Assembly: GCA_963682055.1 (NCBI GenBank)
Contig: OY821742.1
Coordinates: 16,895,752 to 16,959,751 of the forward strand
Direction of reading: 5' to 3'
DNA from: Primula veris
Lineage: Eukaryota > Streptophyta > Magnoliopsida > Ericales > Primulaceae
DNA length: 64,000 nt
Under the pieces are notes generated by a model. The model saw nothing but the letters and a program-made list of their open reading frames with translations. It had not been told where the DNA came from and did not search any database. Within the stretch, counting starts at the first letter, position 1. The number at the start of each line of letters is the position of its first letter. Both the position numbers and the translations under genes were made by a program. Below, in pieces: positions 23,906 to 36,262 of the stretch.

Positions 23906-25719
23906 TATGATACTTCGATTAATCCAAAAAAATAAGAAAGAAAATGAAAGTAATTTTACCGAAGATTGTCGTACCTTAGCAAACCGGAAAAACAGCACAA
24001 CCAAGAGTTAGCTCGAAAATGCTTCAACTCCATACCTATTGGCATGACCTTAGAGAGTGCACATACACCAATTGAAAAGTGTCATTATCTTTAGTTACAT
24101 GCGTACTCTTTTCTATGGATGTTTTTTTTTTAATCACACACATAATTATTTAATTCACAACATTCAAACTTCTTATTAAAGTATACATATCATTTTTCAG
24201 AAGTATATTCTAATATTTTTGAACTGCATAGCTAGTGCTATACACTTTACAAAATACATACCAGTTAGATGCATCTGGTATGCACCTGCAAACCATATGG
24301 TATGCGTCGTTAAAAATGTTCATCCCAACTGTTATACACTTCAAAACCTCAAATTATTAAGAAGAAAAAATCAACCTATCTCCTCATGTTAAGATAATAT
24401 AGGTTTTTTTTTTAGGTCAGTAAATTATAAACTCAATTTTTATGCTCTTTATCAAATAAAACCCGTTTCTAAAAAGAAAAAAAAAAGAATTTAAAAGTTG
24501 TAGTCAATTTATGTGCACTATATACCAGTTCGTATGTTGTGTTGTTTACCTTACACAATCTTGTTGAACATCTTGTGAGAACTCAAAATTTCATAAGAGT
24601 TAAACAACAATCTCAAATTATTGTTTTGTTGATATAACGGTAAATAACATGCACGCAAATTGAGAAAAACTTCTAACCCTATGAATCGACTATCCTCAAA
24701 GCCATAATCAATTTTCACAAACCCAAACTCGGATCAAATTCCGATAGGATGAGATTTCAACAAGCAGTAAGCGAACTACCACTACAATCAACTAAAATAC
24801 CTCTAAAACCCCATTTTGATTTATGATTCGATCAAATAGATCAAAATTATTTCGAACTCAAGAGATGAAGTTGATCCATAAACATGTGTGTAGGAAGAGG
24901 AGTAAATATTCCGTGGACCATGTCTATTCAAATATGTTGATATCAACTAATAAAAATCAAGTTAACCATTAAGAAACACTTGTGCGACCTAGCTTTAATT
25001 AAAAATAAAATATTTAACTAAAACATTATTGGTTGTGACCAATATTTTAATGGATACATCTGAACCACTTAATATTTTTTTGTGTGGAGATAAAAGAGTA
25101 GATTGAGAGAGAGAGAGAGAGTAGATATGTGCGTATGTGTGAGAGATGACGGAAAAACGACACACGGTGCATGTGAGATCTAATTTTGTTAGATTACAAT
25201 TTTTGTAATAAAATGTTTTGGGTATGACTTTTGTAATAAGGTTTCAACAATTATTCTATTTGATAATTTTCCCTTTTTTATTAGTCAAACTACAAATCAA
25301 TATTTATTAGGATATTAGCAACATTGGTATATCGTTATTGAGGTAAACCCATATAGTGTTGGTATTATGCAATTAGTTTTGTTTTCTTCTGCAGTTATAT
25401 ATGAAAGAACTAGTTAAACTTTATGCATCAATCTTATTTGATTTATGTTGTTATATCTCATAAGAATGATTCAACGATAAGGGAAAAAATCATTTATAAC
25501 CGGTCAGAATTAGACCGTAAAGGAATTTCGGCAATTTCCACTATATCACGTGATTCTTACATGTAGCGAGATAAAAAAAAAAACAAGTTTACAATAGAGA
25601 AGAATAGTTTCCGCCAGTAATATATATGAATATTAATGACATACTTGACACTGTTAACTTGCTTATAGACCAATCACGTTATTATAATTCTATCGTTTCT
25701 CACCACCCTACTCTACGAT
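23906..25719. other. AT-rich spacer
   Basis: No gene recognised. It contains a short GA microsatellite at about 25105-25122. Confidence 0.4.
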
Positions 25720-25853
25720 CACTATAAAAAAAATCAAAACACTGACATACATGCTCTTAATGTTGTGTCCTTCATACCAATTTTGACACAAACACTTTAA
25801 CGTCAAAATAACAACATGACATCTTTTAGTGTTCAGACTTTTTTTCTGTAGTG
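25720..25853. mobile_element. Small CACTA-type MITE, 134 bp
   Basis: Left end CACTATAAAAAAAATC, with AAAACACT a few bases in. Right end, read inward, CACTACAGAAAAAAAGTC, then TGAACACT. The termini form an imperfect inverted repeat with the CACTA signature. It is a different family from the 15011 copy (no GTTGCTAAA interior). The target duplication is not clear. Confidence 0.6.
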
Positions 25854-26111
25854 GATGAGGGTTGGGCTATGTGACCACTAAGAGTTTTCTCTACGGATCA
25901 TCATCCTTCTTATTCTTTTACAACCAATCAAGAACACGCCAATGAGATATGTTTACAACTTACATCAACCTTTATGCTAATACTGGGAGATGTCCCATGT
26001 AAAACATGAATGCAGTTCCTTTAGGACGATAAACTTCCCAGATGGCCAGATTAATATCAATTATAAAAATAACATTATAATTTAAATTTAGTATAAATTT
26101 AATGACAAATT

Positions 26112-26466
26112 TATTGAGTTGTGGAGCCAAATGAGCTTTAGCCATGTTTTCCTAATTATCACACATCACTAGAAATTGTAATATGACCCACTAAGGGTTC
26201 TATTTATATGCCCCAATATCTTGTATTTTAATTACACCTGCACAAAATACCTTTTACATATTATAAGTGAGAGAGTTCTATTTGCGAGAGAACCATATCT
26301 TGTGTTGAGATAGATTACGATTGTAATCCTCATTATAATAATATTAAGTGCCACGTGTAGCGGCCCGGAGACGTAGCCAATTTAAGTGAACTCCGTTATC
26401 AAAGTGTGTGTGTGTGCTCGGTTTAGTTTTCTGTCTTTCTTGTTGCTCGACCTGATCGACCCAACA
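26112..26466 (+). repeat. 5' LTR of the copia element
   Basis: 355 bp, matching 29786-30140 with about 93% identity. It starts TATTGAG where the partner has TGTTGAG, so the canonical TG is mutated, and it ends CCCAACA. It contains the (GT)n stretch near 26405 and the sequence GCTCGGTTTAGTTTTC shared with the 3' LTR. Confidence 0.93.
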
Positions 26467-26482
26467 AGTGATATCAGAGCCC
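26467..26482 (+). other. Primer-binding site of the copia element
   Basis: AGTGATATCAGAGCCC directly follows the 5' LTR. It matches the TGGTATCAGAGC initiator-tRNA-Met site of plant copia elements with one mismatch. Confidence 0.75.
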
Positions 26483-26507
26483 GAGGTTCGCAGAGCACGG
26501 AAGATCG

Positions 26508-26890
26508 ATGGAGAAAGAAGACAGAACCGCACACGGGATCGAAAAGTTCGACGGGAAGGACTTCGCATTCTGGAGAATGCAAATAGAGGACTACCTCTAC
26601 GGGAGGAAGATGCATCAGCCACTTCTACTTGAGAAAAGACCGACCACGACCACCGAGGAGGCGTGGAAACTCTTAGACCGACAAGTGTTGTGAGTGATCC
26701 GCCTAACACTATCTAGGAGTGTAGCACATAACGTCGCAAGAGAGACGACGACGATGGGGATGATAAAGGTCCTCACCGACATGTATGAGAAACCATCCGC
26801 GAACAACAAGATACATCTCATGCGTAAGTTGTTCAACCTACGCATGGCTGAGGGGAACCCTGTCACGAGTCACGTGAACAAGTCCATTTT
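26508..26890 (+). pseudogene. Truncated copia Gag
   Basis: From ATG 26508 the frame encodes a Gag N-terminus: FDGKDFAFWRMQIEDYLYG, followed by an EEAWKLLDR stretch, as in the UBN2-type Gag of TNT1-like elements. An in-frame TGA at 26691-26693 interrupts it. The same frame continues through VLTDMYEKPSANNKIHLMRK to about 26885. There Gag stops in the middle and the frame passes directly into pre-integrase sequence. The C-terminal Gag, the zinc knuckle and the protease Asp-Ser-Gly region are absent. Confidence 0.85.
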
Positions 26891-27954
26891 GCTTAGCTGT
26901 GGAGCTTGGAAAGTTTCGCGAGGAGCTATGGTGATAGCCCGAGGGAGTAAGGTCGGTACATTGTACATGACGACCGATGAGGAGTGTACAGTTACGGCAG
27001 CTGCGTCGCAAAACTGCTCCGAACTATGGCATCGACGGTTGGGTCACATGAGTGAGAAGGGGATGAAGGTGTTAGCGAAGGACATCAAACTTTCAGGCTT
27101 GAAGTCTGTCAACCTTGACATGTGCGAAGGTTGCATCTTCGGGAAGCAGAAGAAAGTGAGCTTCCGGAAAGGTGGAAAAGCTCCCAAGGAGGAGAAGCTA
27201 GCACTGGTCCACTCAGACGTATGGGACCATCTCCAGTAACCTCATTGGGAGGATCTCAGTACTATGTGACCTTCATCGATGATTCGACGAGAAAAACATG
27301 GGTCTATTTCTTGAAACACAAGTCTGAGGTGTTTAAGAAATTTCAAGAATGGAAGGCCATGGTCGAACTAGAGACTGAGAATAAACTCAAATGTTTGAGG
27401 TCCGATAACGGCGGAGAGTACATTGATGCGAAGTTCGTAAAGTTATGTGCTCAAAGAGGCATTCGAATGGAGAAGACCATCCGAAGAACGCCACAGCAGA
27501 ATGGCATGGCCGAACGAATGAACCGAACAATCAATGAGCGTGCTAGGAGTATGAGACTGCAAAGTGGGTTGCCCAAAGCCTTGTGGGCACATGCGTAAGC
27601 ACGGCGGTTTATCTCATTAACCGCGGACCCTCAGTGCCAATAGAGAGGACAATTCCCGAAGAAGAGTGGATAGGAAAGTCTATCTCTTATGAACATTTGC
27701 GAGTGTTTTGTTGTCTGTCATATATTCACGTCGACATAAACGAACGTACCAAGCTTGACTCGAAGTCCAAAGTTTGTTACTTTGTGGGGTACGGTGGAGC
27801 TGAGTTCGGATATCGCTTCTGGGATTGTCAAACAAAGAAGATCATTCGCTGTAAGGATGTCATCTTCAACGAAAGCATTTTATACAAAGATCGACAAAAT
27901 GCAGTGTGGAAGAAGATGCGCTCCCGTCCGAGGAAAGTGGTATGGTCGACATGA
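26890..27954 (+). pseudogene. Copia integrase with three frameshifts
   Basis: A GAG-pre-integrase/HHCC region is present: ELWHRRLGHMSEKGMKVL, then CEGCIFGKQKK. The catalytic core follows, with Asp in VHSDVW, Asp in RSDNGGEY and Glu in QQNGMAERMNRT, so the D-D-E triad is visible. The frame breaks near 27225, near 27597 (each consistent with loss of one base) and near 27900 where it meets the RT frame. The C-terminal part (INRGPSVPI, then VCYFVGYG) is recognisable in the frame 27583-27954. Not functional as it stands. Confidence 0.85.
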
Positions 27955-29699
27955 ATGTGTTTCCAAGAGAGTTGGAAAATGACACTGAAGATGAGCCAGT
28001 GGTGCTCGACAACCCTCCAGCAGATGCTGAGGAGGACGAGGAGTTACCCCAAACTTCTCGACCTGAATTGGGCCGAGGTCATCACGAGAGGAGACCTCCT
28101 GCCCGATACTCTCCTTCCCTGCATTACATATTACTCAATGATGCAGGCGAGCCTGAAAGTAGAAAGGAAGCTCTGGAGCTGAAAGACTTGAGCAAGTGGG
28201 AGCTCGCGATGAAGGATGAGATGAAGTCACTTGAGAAGAATGTGACTTGGCAGTTAGCCGAACTGTCGAAGGGAAAAAGGGCACTGAGCAACAAATGGGT
28301 GTTCCGACTAAAGGAGGAACAAGATGGCTCGAAACGGTATAAGGCCCGATTAGTAGTCAAAGGGTTCCAGCAAAAGGCAGGAATTGACTACACCGAGATC
28401 TTTTCACCAGTCGTAAAGTTGACGACTATTCGGCTATTGTTGAGCATTGTTGTAAATGTGAATCTTCATCTTGAGCAGTTAGATGTGAAAACTGCATTTC
28501 TCCATGGAGATCTAGAAGAAGAAATTTACATGCTCCAACCTGAAGGGTTTGCCGAAAGGGGAAAAGAGAAACTGGTCTGCAAACTGAAGAAGAGCTTGTA
28601 CGGGCTAAAACAAGCACCACGGCAGTGGTATAAGAAGTTTGACAGTTTCATGGTGGATACCGGGTTCGAAAGGAGTGATAGCGATCACTGCTGTTTCGTG
28701 AAGAGATTTGCGAACTCTTCGTACGTCATACTACTTTTGTATGTAGATGACATGTTGCTCGCCGGGTCGAGCCTTGTGGAGATTAACAAGATGAAGCAAC
28801 AATTGGCGAAACAGTTTGAGATGAAAGATTTGGGTGCCGCAAATCAGATCCTCAGTATGAGGATTTCCCGAGGAAGGGATGGGTCTTTGATTCTGTCGCA
28901 AGACGAATATGTGAAGAAAGTGTTGGCACGGTTTAGCATGAGTGATGTCAAGGCTGTAGACTCACCGCTAGCCGCACACTTTAGCTTGTCAAAGAAACAA
29001 TCACCCTCAGACGAGGAAGGAAAGGATCATATGTCGAACATACCCTACGCTTCAGCAATTGGTAGCTTGATGTACGCTATGGTATGTACAAGATCGGACA
29101 TTTCCCATACAGTGGGAGTTGTCAGCCGTTACATGAGTAACCCAGGAAAGCACCATTGGGAAGCTGTGAAGTGGATATTGAGATATCTCTCGGGTATAGT
29201 GAGTTCGGCATTATGTTTCCGAAAGACATCGGAAGGCCTGCACAGCTATGTGGATGCTGACATGGCCGGTGATCTGGACAGCCGAAAAAGCACAACGGGA
29301 TGTGTTTGTACCTACGGTGGTACTGCTGTGAGTTGGACATCTAAGTTGCAAAAGATTGTTGCATTGTCGACCACAGAGGCTGAGTACGTCGCTGTGACGG
29401 AAACAAGCAAAGAGATGATTTGGTTGCAAGGTTTCTTTAATGAGCTCGGTCAGAAAACTGACAAGGGAGTTCTGCACTGTGATAGTCAAAGTGCAGTTCA
29501 GCTAGTTAAGAATCCTGTATTCCATTCACGCACCAAGCACATACAGATTCGTTACCACTTTATCAGGGCTGTTCTAGAAGATGAAATCTTCGCGCTAGAA
29601 AAGATTGAAGGCGCTAAGAACCCCGCCGATATGCTAACGAAGGCTGTTACAATCGATAAACTGAGGCTGTGTGCAATCTCAGTAGGACTCCGAGCTTGA
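27906..29699 (+). CDS. Copia reverse transcriptase-RNase H, open frame
   Basis: An open frame of about 597 codons without its own good start; it would normally be the C-terminal part of a Gag-Pol polyprotein. The RT domain begins near WELAMKDEMKSLEKN, with KWVFRLKE, YKARLVVKGFQQ, DVKTAFLHGDLEEEIYM, SLYGLKQAPRQWYKKFD and the catalytic YVDDML. RNase H follows, with Asp in DADMAGDLDSRKSTTG, Glu in STTEAEYVA and Asp in HCDSQSA, and the usual ADMLTKA near the C-terminus. All key residues are present. Because Gag, protease and integrase are broken, it is probably not expressed as an active enzyme; a role supplying RT in trans cannot be excluded. Confidence 0.93.
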   Translation: MEEDALPSEESGMVDMNVFPRELENDTEDEPVVLDNPPADAEEDEELPQTSRPELGRGHHERRPPARYSPSLHYILLNDAGEPESRKEALELKDLSKWELAMKDEMKSLEKNVTWQLAELSKGKRALSNKWVFRLKEEQDGSKRYKARLVVKGFQQKAGIDYTEIFSPVVKLTTIRLLLSIVVNVNLHLEQLDVKTAFLHGDLEEEIYMLQPEGFAERGKEKLVCKLKKSLYGLKQAPRQWYKKFDSFMVDTGFERSDSDHCCFVKRFANSSYVILLLYVDDMLLAGSSLVEINKMKQQLAKQFEMKDLGAANQILSMRISRGRDGSLILSQDEYVKKVLARFSMSDVKAVDSPLAAHFSLSKKQSPSDEEGKDHMSNIPYASAIGSLMYAMVCTRSDISHTVGVVSRYMSNPGKHHWEAVKWILRYLSGIVSSALCFRKTSEGLHSYVDADMAGDLDSRKSTTGCVCTYGGTAVSWTSKLQKIVALSTTEAEYVAVTETSKEMIWLQGFFNELGQKTDKGVLHCDSQSAVQLVKNPVFHSRTKHIQIRYHFIRAVLEDEIFALEKIEGAKNPADMLTKAVTIDKLRLCAISVGLRA

Positions 29700-29773
29700 G
29701 GCTCAGGTGAAGCACAGTGAGTTCGGTGGTTGGGGATAATTGGAGTTCTTTTGAAGCACTCGACATTTGACTC

Positions 29774-29785
29774 CAAGTGGGAGAT
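29774..29785 (+). other. Polypurine tract of the copia element
   Basis: AAGTGGGAGAT immediately precedes the 3' LTR. It is the standard copia plus-strand primer sequence. Confidence 0.85.
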
Positions 29786-30140
29786 TGTTGAGTTGTGGAG
29801 CCAAATGAGGTTTGGGAATGTTTTTCTAATTATCCCACATCACTAGTAATTGTAATATGACCCACTAAGTGTTCTATTTATATGTCATAATATCTTATAT
29901 TTTAATTACACCTACACAAAGTACATTTTACATATTATAAGTGAGAGAATTCTATTTGCGAGAGAACCATAGCTTGTGTTGAGCTAGATTACGATTGTAA
30001 TCCTCATTATAATAATATTAAGTGTCACGTGTAGCGTCCCGGAGACGTAACCAATTTGGATGAACTCCGTTATCAAAGTGTGTGTGTGTGCTCGGTTTAG
30101 TTTTCTGTCTTTCTTGTTGCTCGACCTGATCGACCCAACA
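29786..30140 (+). repeat. 3' LTR of the copia element
   Basis: 355 bp, TGTTGAG...CCCAACA, keeping the canonical TG/CA ends. The AAATT that follows duplicates the 5 bases before the 5' LTR. Confidence 0.95.
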
Positions 30141-31626
30141 AAATTGTCCCCTTAAATTGAATTAAGTCTCCACCCTATCCAAATACTAATAATTTGTAGT
30201 TCATGTGTACTAAAACGTAATTAACAAGAGAACAAAATCTGCTTTGGTCAGTTCATTAATATTAAACAGTTTAAATACACAAGATGTGGTATAAATGATT
30301 ACAAAAACAAATGAACTGTCTATCAGTTGTTGGGCTCTTCAATAAGTATATAGGACCAATTAAAAACACAAGATCTCTATTGTCATTGCATTCTCAACTT
30401 GATAATATCCACTGAAAGAAAATAAAAACAATTAAGTAAAATTATTAATTTATATGATGAGAAGTGTGGCTACGTAGTCTGTTCACATATCACTCCTGTG
30501 CATGTAGTAACAGTAGACAATGATATAGACATTGTGAAAAAATATTTGTCAGTAATATATATGAGTCCAATGCAGGTAGTTTTCATATTGGTGCTTGAAA
30601 ATCCTAGGGCCACGGTATTATAGCTACATGACATTTTTTACTAAATGTAATAGTCCCCACTCACTCTGTCTCCCTCTCCCGATATTTTCCATACTTCGGG
30701 TAAATTAATAAGAGCTGGCAACCTTCTCTTAAATTAAATATATAATTCCAACAAAAATAAATTGTGAACTGTAATAAGGGTAAATGTAAATTTAATACGT
30801 ATTTGACCTGTGAGGTTATTGTCTACAGAAAACCGAGAACATGTCACAACTTTTTTCTTAAAATTTGTTTGTGCTCATTTGGTCTAATCGGCTTCTCCCT
30901 CTAACTAAATACACACGTCGAGAACACATTAGTCTACTATTACCACTATTGTGGTACAAGTGGTATGGTACGAGTCTTAAATGCGGTTGATTTGGTACAC
31001 AATGTGGTATACCATTCCATCCCCTAATTAGTTCATTTCAAACACTAATATACAACATTTATTGGAATATTAAGAATTGGTTCCACACGGTTCTAGAAAA
31101 ACAGATGGATTTGTTCCCTTAATCTTTGAGATAGATGTATTTTGCCCTTCAAACACTAGTATGGATCAGATTTATAATGAATTTATTTGGAAAAGGAAGT
31201 AGATTCATAGATGAAAAATAATAATTTTGGCAGCTCAGTATTAAGGCGCTCAGGTAACAATGTTTTCGCGCACATTGTACTCCACCATTATTTGGAGACA
31301 GGTTTTGTATGAGTCTTTTATGGTTACACTGGTAATAATGCATAATTTAACTTTGTCTATATTTTATCCATCTATTCTACATCCGTAATTGGTACCCCTC
31401 CCTTGTCGATTAAGATTAGAGTAAATTAAGTCCCACCCTATACTTTATAGGTGAATGATATGGTCTCATAGATTTAGCTACAAACTATTGGTGTCAAAAG
31501 TTTGGATAAGTTTAAAGGGAAAGTCTGTCGTTTCAAATGCACCAACGATAGTCCGAAAATTCCAATAAGAAATGTCATTTCTTATGAGGATCAATAGCGT
31601 GACATATGGACACGCCATTTGTATAA
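30141..31626. other. AT-rich spacer
   Basis: Continuation of the sequence interrupted by the copia insertion. No gene or element recognised. Confidence 0.4.
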
Positions 31627-32510
31627 TGTTGGAAGTTCACTAGATCGGAAAATAATAAATTAAATAGTACGTACTAAAAAGAAAATAATCAAGTTTTATT
31701 TCATTGAACAAATAGGACTCGATTACAAGATTCTCACACGTACAAAATTTAAATTGTAACAAATTAAATTCCATAAAAATTTAATATAAATTATTAAACT
31801 GCTGTACTGAATTGTAATTAACTAAAACTATCAGACAGAATAGTATAATTACTGAACTGTTGTACTGTTCTGTAATTAACTGAAACTGTCATACCAGAAT
31901 AATATAATTACTAAACTATTGGACTGTTTTTGTAATAAAAGGAAAATACATAACTGAAATATAAATTACAGAAATAAATTACATAACAGAATTAAATCTA
32001 ATCTACTGTACTGGAAAAGAAATTATATAAAAGAAAAGGACTGAAACGTAATTACATAATAGTAAAGGACTGAAATGTAAATACTGGAAAATAAAGGACT
32101 GGAATGAAATAATAGAAAAGTAAATACTAAAATAAAAATAAAGCGAGTTGACTGTTAAACAGTAACCGTTAAACGGTATTTGCTCAACCACCTTTTCAGT
32201 TTCTGGCTTTGTGCACTCCGTTTCCAAGGTACAACGCTTGTCTCAGGGTGGCTCTACGGAAACGGCATCGAACCACAGGTCGAGCTGTTGATGGAATGAT
32301 TATTTCTCTCTAAATGTTATGTATGCTAGCGAGTGTGTGCTGAATTTTGTGTATATTGTGTGTATATCGATGAGGTGTGGGGGAGTGGCCTTTTATAGCC
32401 TAAGCTTATAGCCTAAGCTGATAGCCTCAGTATTAAGGTCTATTAAAGTCTCGGGAGTTACACATAACGCCCCTTGAAATCCACCCCATTCAATTTCATA
32501 ACCCCCAACA
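31627..32510 (-). repeat. Copia-type LTR, 884 bp (family member C)
   Basis: The termini TGTTGGAAG...CCCCCAACA suggest a complete LTR on the minus strand. On that strand a clear promoter-like GGCTATAAAAGGCCAC lies at 32385-32400. The section 32150-32330 aligns with the LTRs at 39843-40358 and 54809-55314 at roughly two-thirds identity. No matching target duplication was seen, and its internal region is missing. It abuts a gypsy relic, which it may have been inserted into. Confidence 0.55.
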
Positions 32511-32544
32511 CTAATGTTGTAATTATTTTCATTAAATGTGATCG

Positions 32545-33216
32545 TTACACTAATGCAAGACATAGCTTTTCCGTGGGTACGTAATGTGTCTCTGCATCGG
32601 TGAATGTTTTGCTGACAAAGTAGATCGGCTGCTGTTCCTTTCCTTCTTCTCACAGTAGCGTGGCACTGACTGCGAATTCCAAGACTACCAAGTATAGGAC
32701 TAGTATGTCCCCCAGCTTGGGTTTTGTTAGTAGTGGTGCTTTTCCTAGACAGTCCTTGAGCACAGTGAATGCCTCATCTTATTCCTCTGTCTATCAAAAA
32801 TTCTTTCTGATCTTAAGTAGTTTGAAGAAGGGGCGACACTTGTCGCCCGACTTACTCATAAACCAATTTAAGGCGGCCGCTTTCCCGCCAAGGATTGTAT
32901 TTCCTTGACCGTACTCGGGGCCGTCAAGTTTTTTTACGGCGTTAATTTGGTCTTGATTAGATTCTATTCTTCGGTTGTGGACCATGAACCCTAGAAATTT
33001 TCCCGATCCCACTCTAAACGCGTACTTTGAGGCCTTCAACTTGATTCGATTCTCTCTGATGGTGGTGAAGACTTTTCCAAGATCTTTTAGATGCTCATGC
33101 TTTGCCTCTGATTGGATGACCATGTCATCAATATACACCTCCATTTGATTTCCAATATGCTCTTCAAAATAAAAATTAAATATCCGGCTTAACTTCGGTC
33201 TCATAAATATTAACAT
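32545..33216 (-). pseudogene. Ty3/gypsy RT-RNase H fragment
   Basis: The minus frame 33216-32794 shows an RT fingers/palm segment with YIDDMVIQSE (catalytic YIDD at about 33124-33135), then KASKYAF and GKFLGFMVHNRRIE. The same element continues in another frame at 32560-32640 with KEQQPIYFVSKTFTDAETHY and a following PTEKLCLAL, the start of RNase H. At least one frameshift lies between. The motifs fit the Tat/Ogre side of Ty3/gypsy. No Gag, integrase or own LTR nearby. Confidence 0.85.
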
Positions 33217-34015
33217 AGCATCGGATGGGAATGGATAATAATACTTATATCTAGTTGAATACCATCGACTATTATAAATTCATTGTTCCAATATGTAATC
33301 ACTCAGATGGAGAGTTGATTAAACCCTAAAGAAACATTATAATTTATACTTGATGATTTCGTAATTATTTCATCCGATTGGCAGAAATACACTATGGCTA
33401 ACGCGTAAAATAATTACTTCATCTAAAAAATAACGATTGAGACCGTGACATTTATACGAAATAAATCCACTCTCTCACTTAGTTATGTATACATTTTAGT
33501 GATACAAATTATACTTAGTTATATGTAGTTAATTCAATCCGATGGGGAGTAAGGCACTAAGACCAATGCATGAAATTAAATACATCACTTATAATTTGGT
33601 TTTATGCAATTCAATTAATCATTAATTAAATCTAATTGTTATTAATTAAACAAACTAATTAAGTGTAAACAGTTAATCAAAACCAAACTATTATAAATCG
33701 ATAAAACAATTATCAATTAACTCTAAATAGTTTCTAATTAATTAGACCATAACTTTTATTAATCAATTACAAGAATAAATTAAATTTGAATAGTTAATAA
33801 TTAATTACTTGTGATTTTCAGATTACACATAAACTGAAATACTTAATCCATCCGGATCTGAAACTTATTGGTGAAATTGTAATTTTATGAAAATGTTTTT
33901 AAATAATGTATAGTTTCTCTTCGGAACGCTGGGGTCGAATGGAAACACTGAAAATTTCAAAGACAACTCTGATTTAACAGCAAAGTTAAAAAAAATAACA
34001 GGGGAAGTCCCTTAA

Positions 34016-34363
34016 TTGTTTAAATTTCCAAAACCAGTCCTTGATCAATTTATAACAGCTAGGGTTACTCAACCCTATACAGATATACTGCAACCACAGT
34101 GGCTTATAATCATTGGCAAGCGGAGATACCATTCTTCCGACCTGATCAGGCCACAGTTTATTACCGACGAGCCATGCTCCGGCAAAACCACCACCACAAT
34201 TGACTTGCTATATGCCTCCGCCGACCTACGAGATGCGGCTAGCAAAGACCCATCGACATGGCCCTTGTACGTAGCTTTGGTGAGTGATCCTTGTTATTTA
34301 CAAATCAAAACCCAATTTCAGATTACTATACACTACACGATCATATGCATATGTATAATATAA
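34016..34363 (+). other. GC-richer island with open frame, possible orphan exon
   Basis: A 115-codon open frame whose middle (34060-34280) is clearly less AT-rich than its surroundings and ends at CTTTG|GTGAGT, a very good splice-donor sequence. The frame includes EPCSGKTTTTIDLLYASADL and PSTWPLYVAL. No family recognised. The GKTTTT stretch is not in a convincing P-loop context. It could be a captured or orphan exon fragment, or chance. Confidence 0.2.
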
Positions 34364-36117
34364 TATACCCATGGCAATATATATTAAATACATATTTATA
34401 CCTATATATAATACTTATGTATATATATTGACTATTGTTGTATGTAAGTAAATAGCTATGTCCTGTAAAACAAAACTACAAACTTTGTACATATACAATC
34501 ATTGATAAACCACATCCATATCAATTTGTTAAACGATGTCAGTAGCTTTTTCAGAGATAAATTAATTGATCCAATACATATATGCGTCAAATGTACTTCA
34601 ATTATTTGATACGAAACAGAAACTACCAATTATGTAAAATACAATAACTTCAACCGATTGAAAATTTAATTATACAGAATTAAATATCTATTCAATCAAC
34701 AAATATATATCAACTTAAATATAAAATAGTGTATAATCAAAGGCTCTACGATCAATTGTTGGAAACACGTTTAATTTTGCAGCGTAAAACTGTCATTTGA
34801 TCCTGATTATAGTGTATATAAATTTTATAAAAACGATACAGAAATTCCTCAAAAACATAGCATAATCACACTTAATTTTCTACCATATTCCTATTATACG
34901 TCTTGAATTTTAGAGAGTTGGACTTTCATACTGTTACAAAACCTTAATTTAATCTGAATTATGAGATGTGTATTTTTTCTATAGGCTACAGACCTAGTGC
35001 ACTAGAAGAAAGAATGGACTTCTATTTATATTAGAACTTTAATCCTACTTAAATTAATACTTAATTAATAAATATTATATAATTTTATTAATAAAGATTA
35101 ATATAATATTATCTAATTAATACTTACAAATCTTAAAATATTCTATCAGTAAATTATATTCATTTTCATTAGAGAATATAATTGCTTCTTATTCTTTCTC
35201 AAAATAATATTTGAGAGCATATTGTTAAATAATTAATTTTCTCCTCACGTTAAGGTTACATATATCCACCAAATAAATAAATTACTGACAATTATTTTAC
35301 TCGACATATTATTTTATCGACCTTACCACTTAACATATTTGTTGTGTCAGATATAATATCCACTTACAAGATTTGACACAAACAAAACTTATAAGGTTCT
35401 CGAGGGGATATCATCAATTCTTATTAACAGACGTGAATTCTATCGATTATACAAGCACACCATATAAATAATGTTAATAGCCAACGTACGGGTTTGTTGA
35501 CCATAACAAATCTCAGTCATTGCAAATTAAAGCAGTATACATTATAAATATGTGTATAAAAAATAATCTATGGATTAAGAGTATAAGTAATCATAATAAT
35601 TTCTTAGTTATAATTATTTTATTTCGATCAGTACCATAAAATAATAGCACTTTTTACTGTTCAATATACTCTAGCATATCTTTTTTTTCATATATTAGTT
35701 ATAATTACATAAGTATAATATAGATTTGTACTTTTAAATATATAAAACTATTAAAATATAAAATATACTTAAATTAAAAAGTTATATTGTTAATTCAAAA
35801 AAGATAAATGATCATTATTTTCCGATTATAAAAATTATAATGATAATGTATCTCATTTAATATGATAATTGTTGTTTGTGTGAATAAAACTAAATACTAA
35901 AAGAATATGATAAAAAATGTATTAATTTTTTTATCTACTACATTTTTTATAGTTTCACACTATTTTTTTCTACTACATGTTAATTTCTTTTTTCATTTAT
36001 TAGGAATGTTATTTTTAAACTATAATTATATTTCGTGTTAATAACATGTTTAGACTTTTCAAATGAAAATTGTTAATAAAAAATTGTTAACAAATTGTTA
36101 ATAAACTACATGAAAAC

Positions 36118-36262
36118 TATCCCGACCCTACGGAATACCGAAAATTTGGGTCTCGGCTTTTGTGGGTCGGGTCGGGATTTTTTTCACTTCCAAAAGTAAT
36201 CGGGTCGGGATACGGGTTGAATGTTTATGGATCGGGTCCCGACCCTAACTCACCCCTACTCA
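36118..36262. repeat. CGGGTCGGG-rich repeat fragment
   Basis: Contains GGGTCGGGTCGGGATTTTTT and further CGGGTCGGGATACGGGT units, ending in CTCACCCCTA, which resembles the right end of the hAT MITE at 57989-58295 (CTCAGCCCTA). The left terminus is not preserved. Probably a related, truncated element. Confidence 0.4.

Larger units (their letters stand above)
26112..30140 (+). mobile_element. Ty1/copia LTR retrotransposon with complete ends, internally deleted
   Basis: A 4029-bp element flanked by the 5-bp target duplication AAATT (26107-26111 and 30141-30145). Both LTRs are 355 bp. A primer-binding site and a polypurine tract lie just inside them. Domain order is Gag, integrase, reverse transcriptase, RNase H, as in Ty1/copia; the closest resemblance is the Tork/TNT1 group. 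It is about 1 kb shorter than typical because the rest of Gag, its zinc knuckle and the protease are missing. The LTRs differ at about 25 of 355 positions by my count, so the insertion is old. Upstream frames are broken by one stop and three frameshifts, while RT-RNase H stays open. Confidence 0.95.

Noticed and set aside
26344..26866. Several minus-strand frames in the copia LTR/Gag region
   Set aside because: Antisense of LTR and Gag; the domains are on the plus strand.
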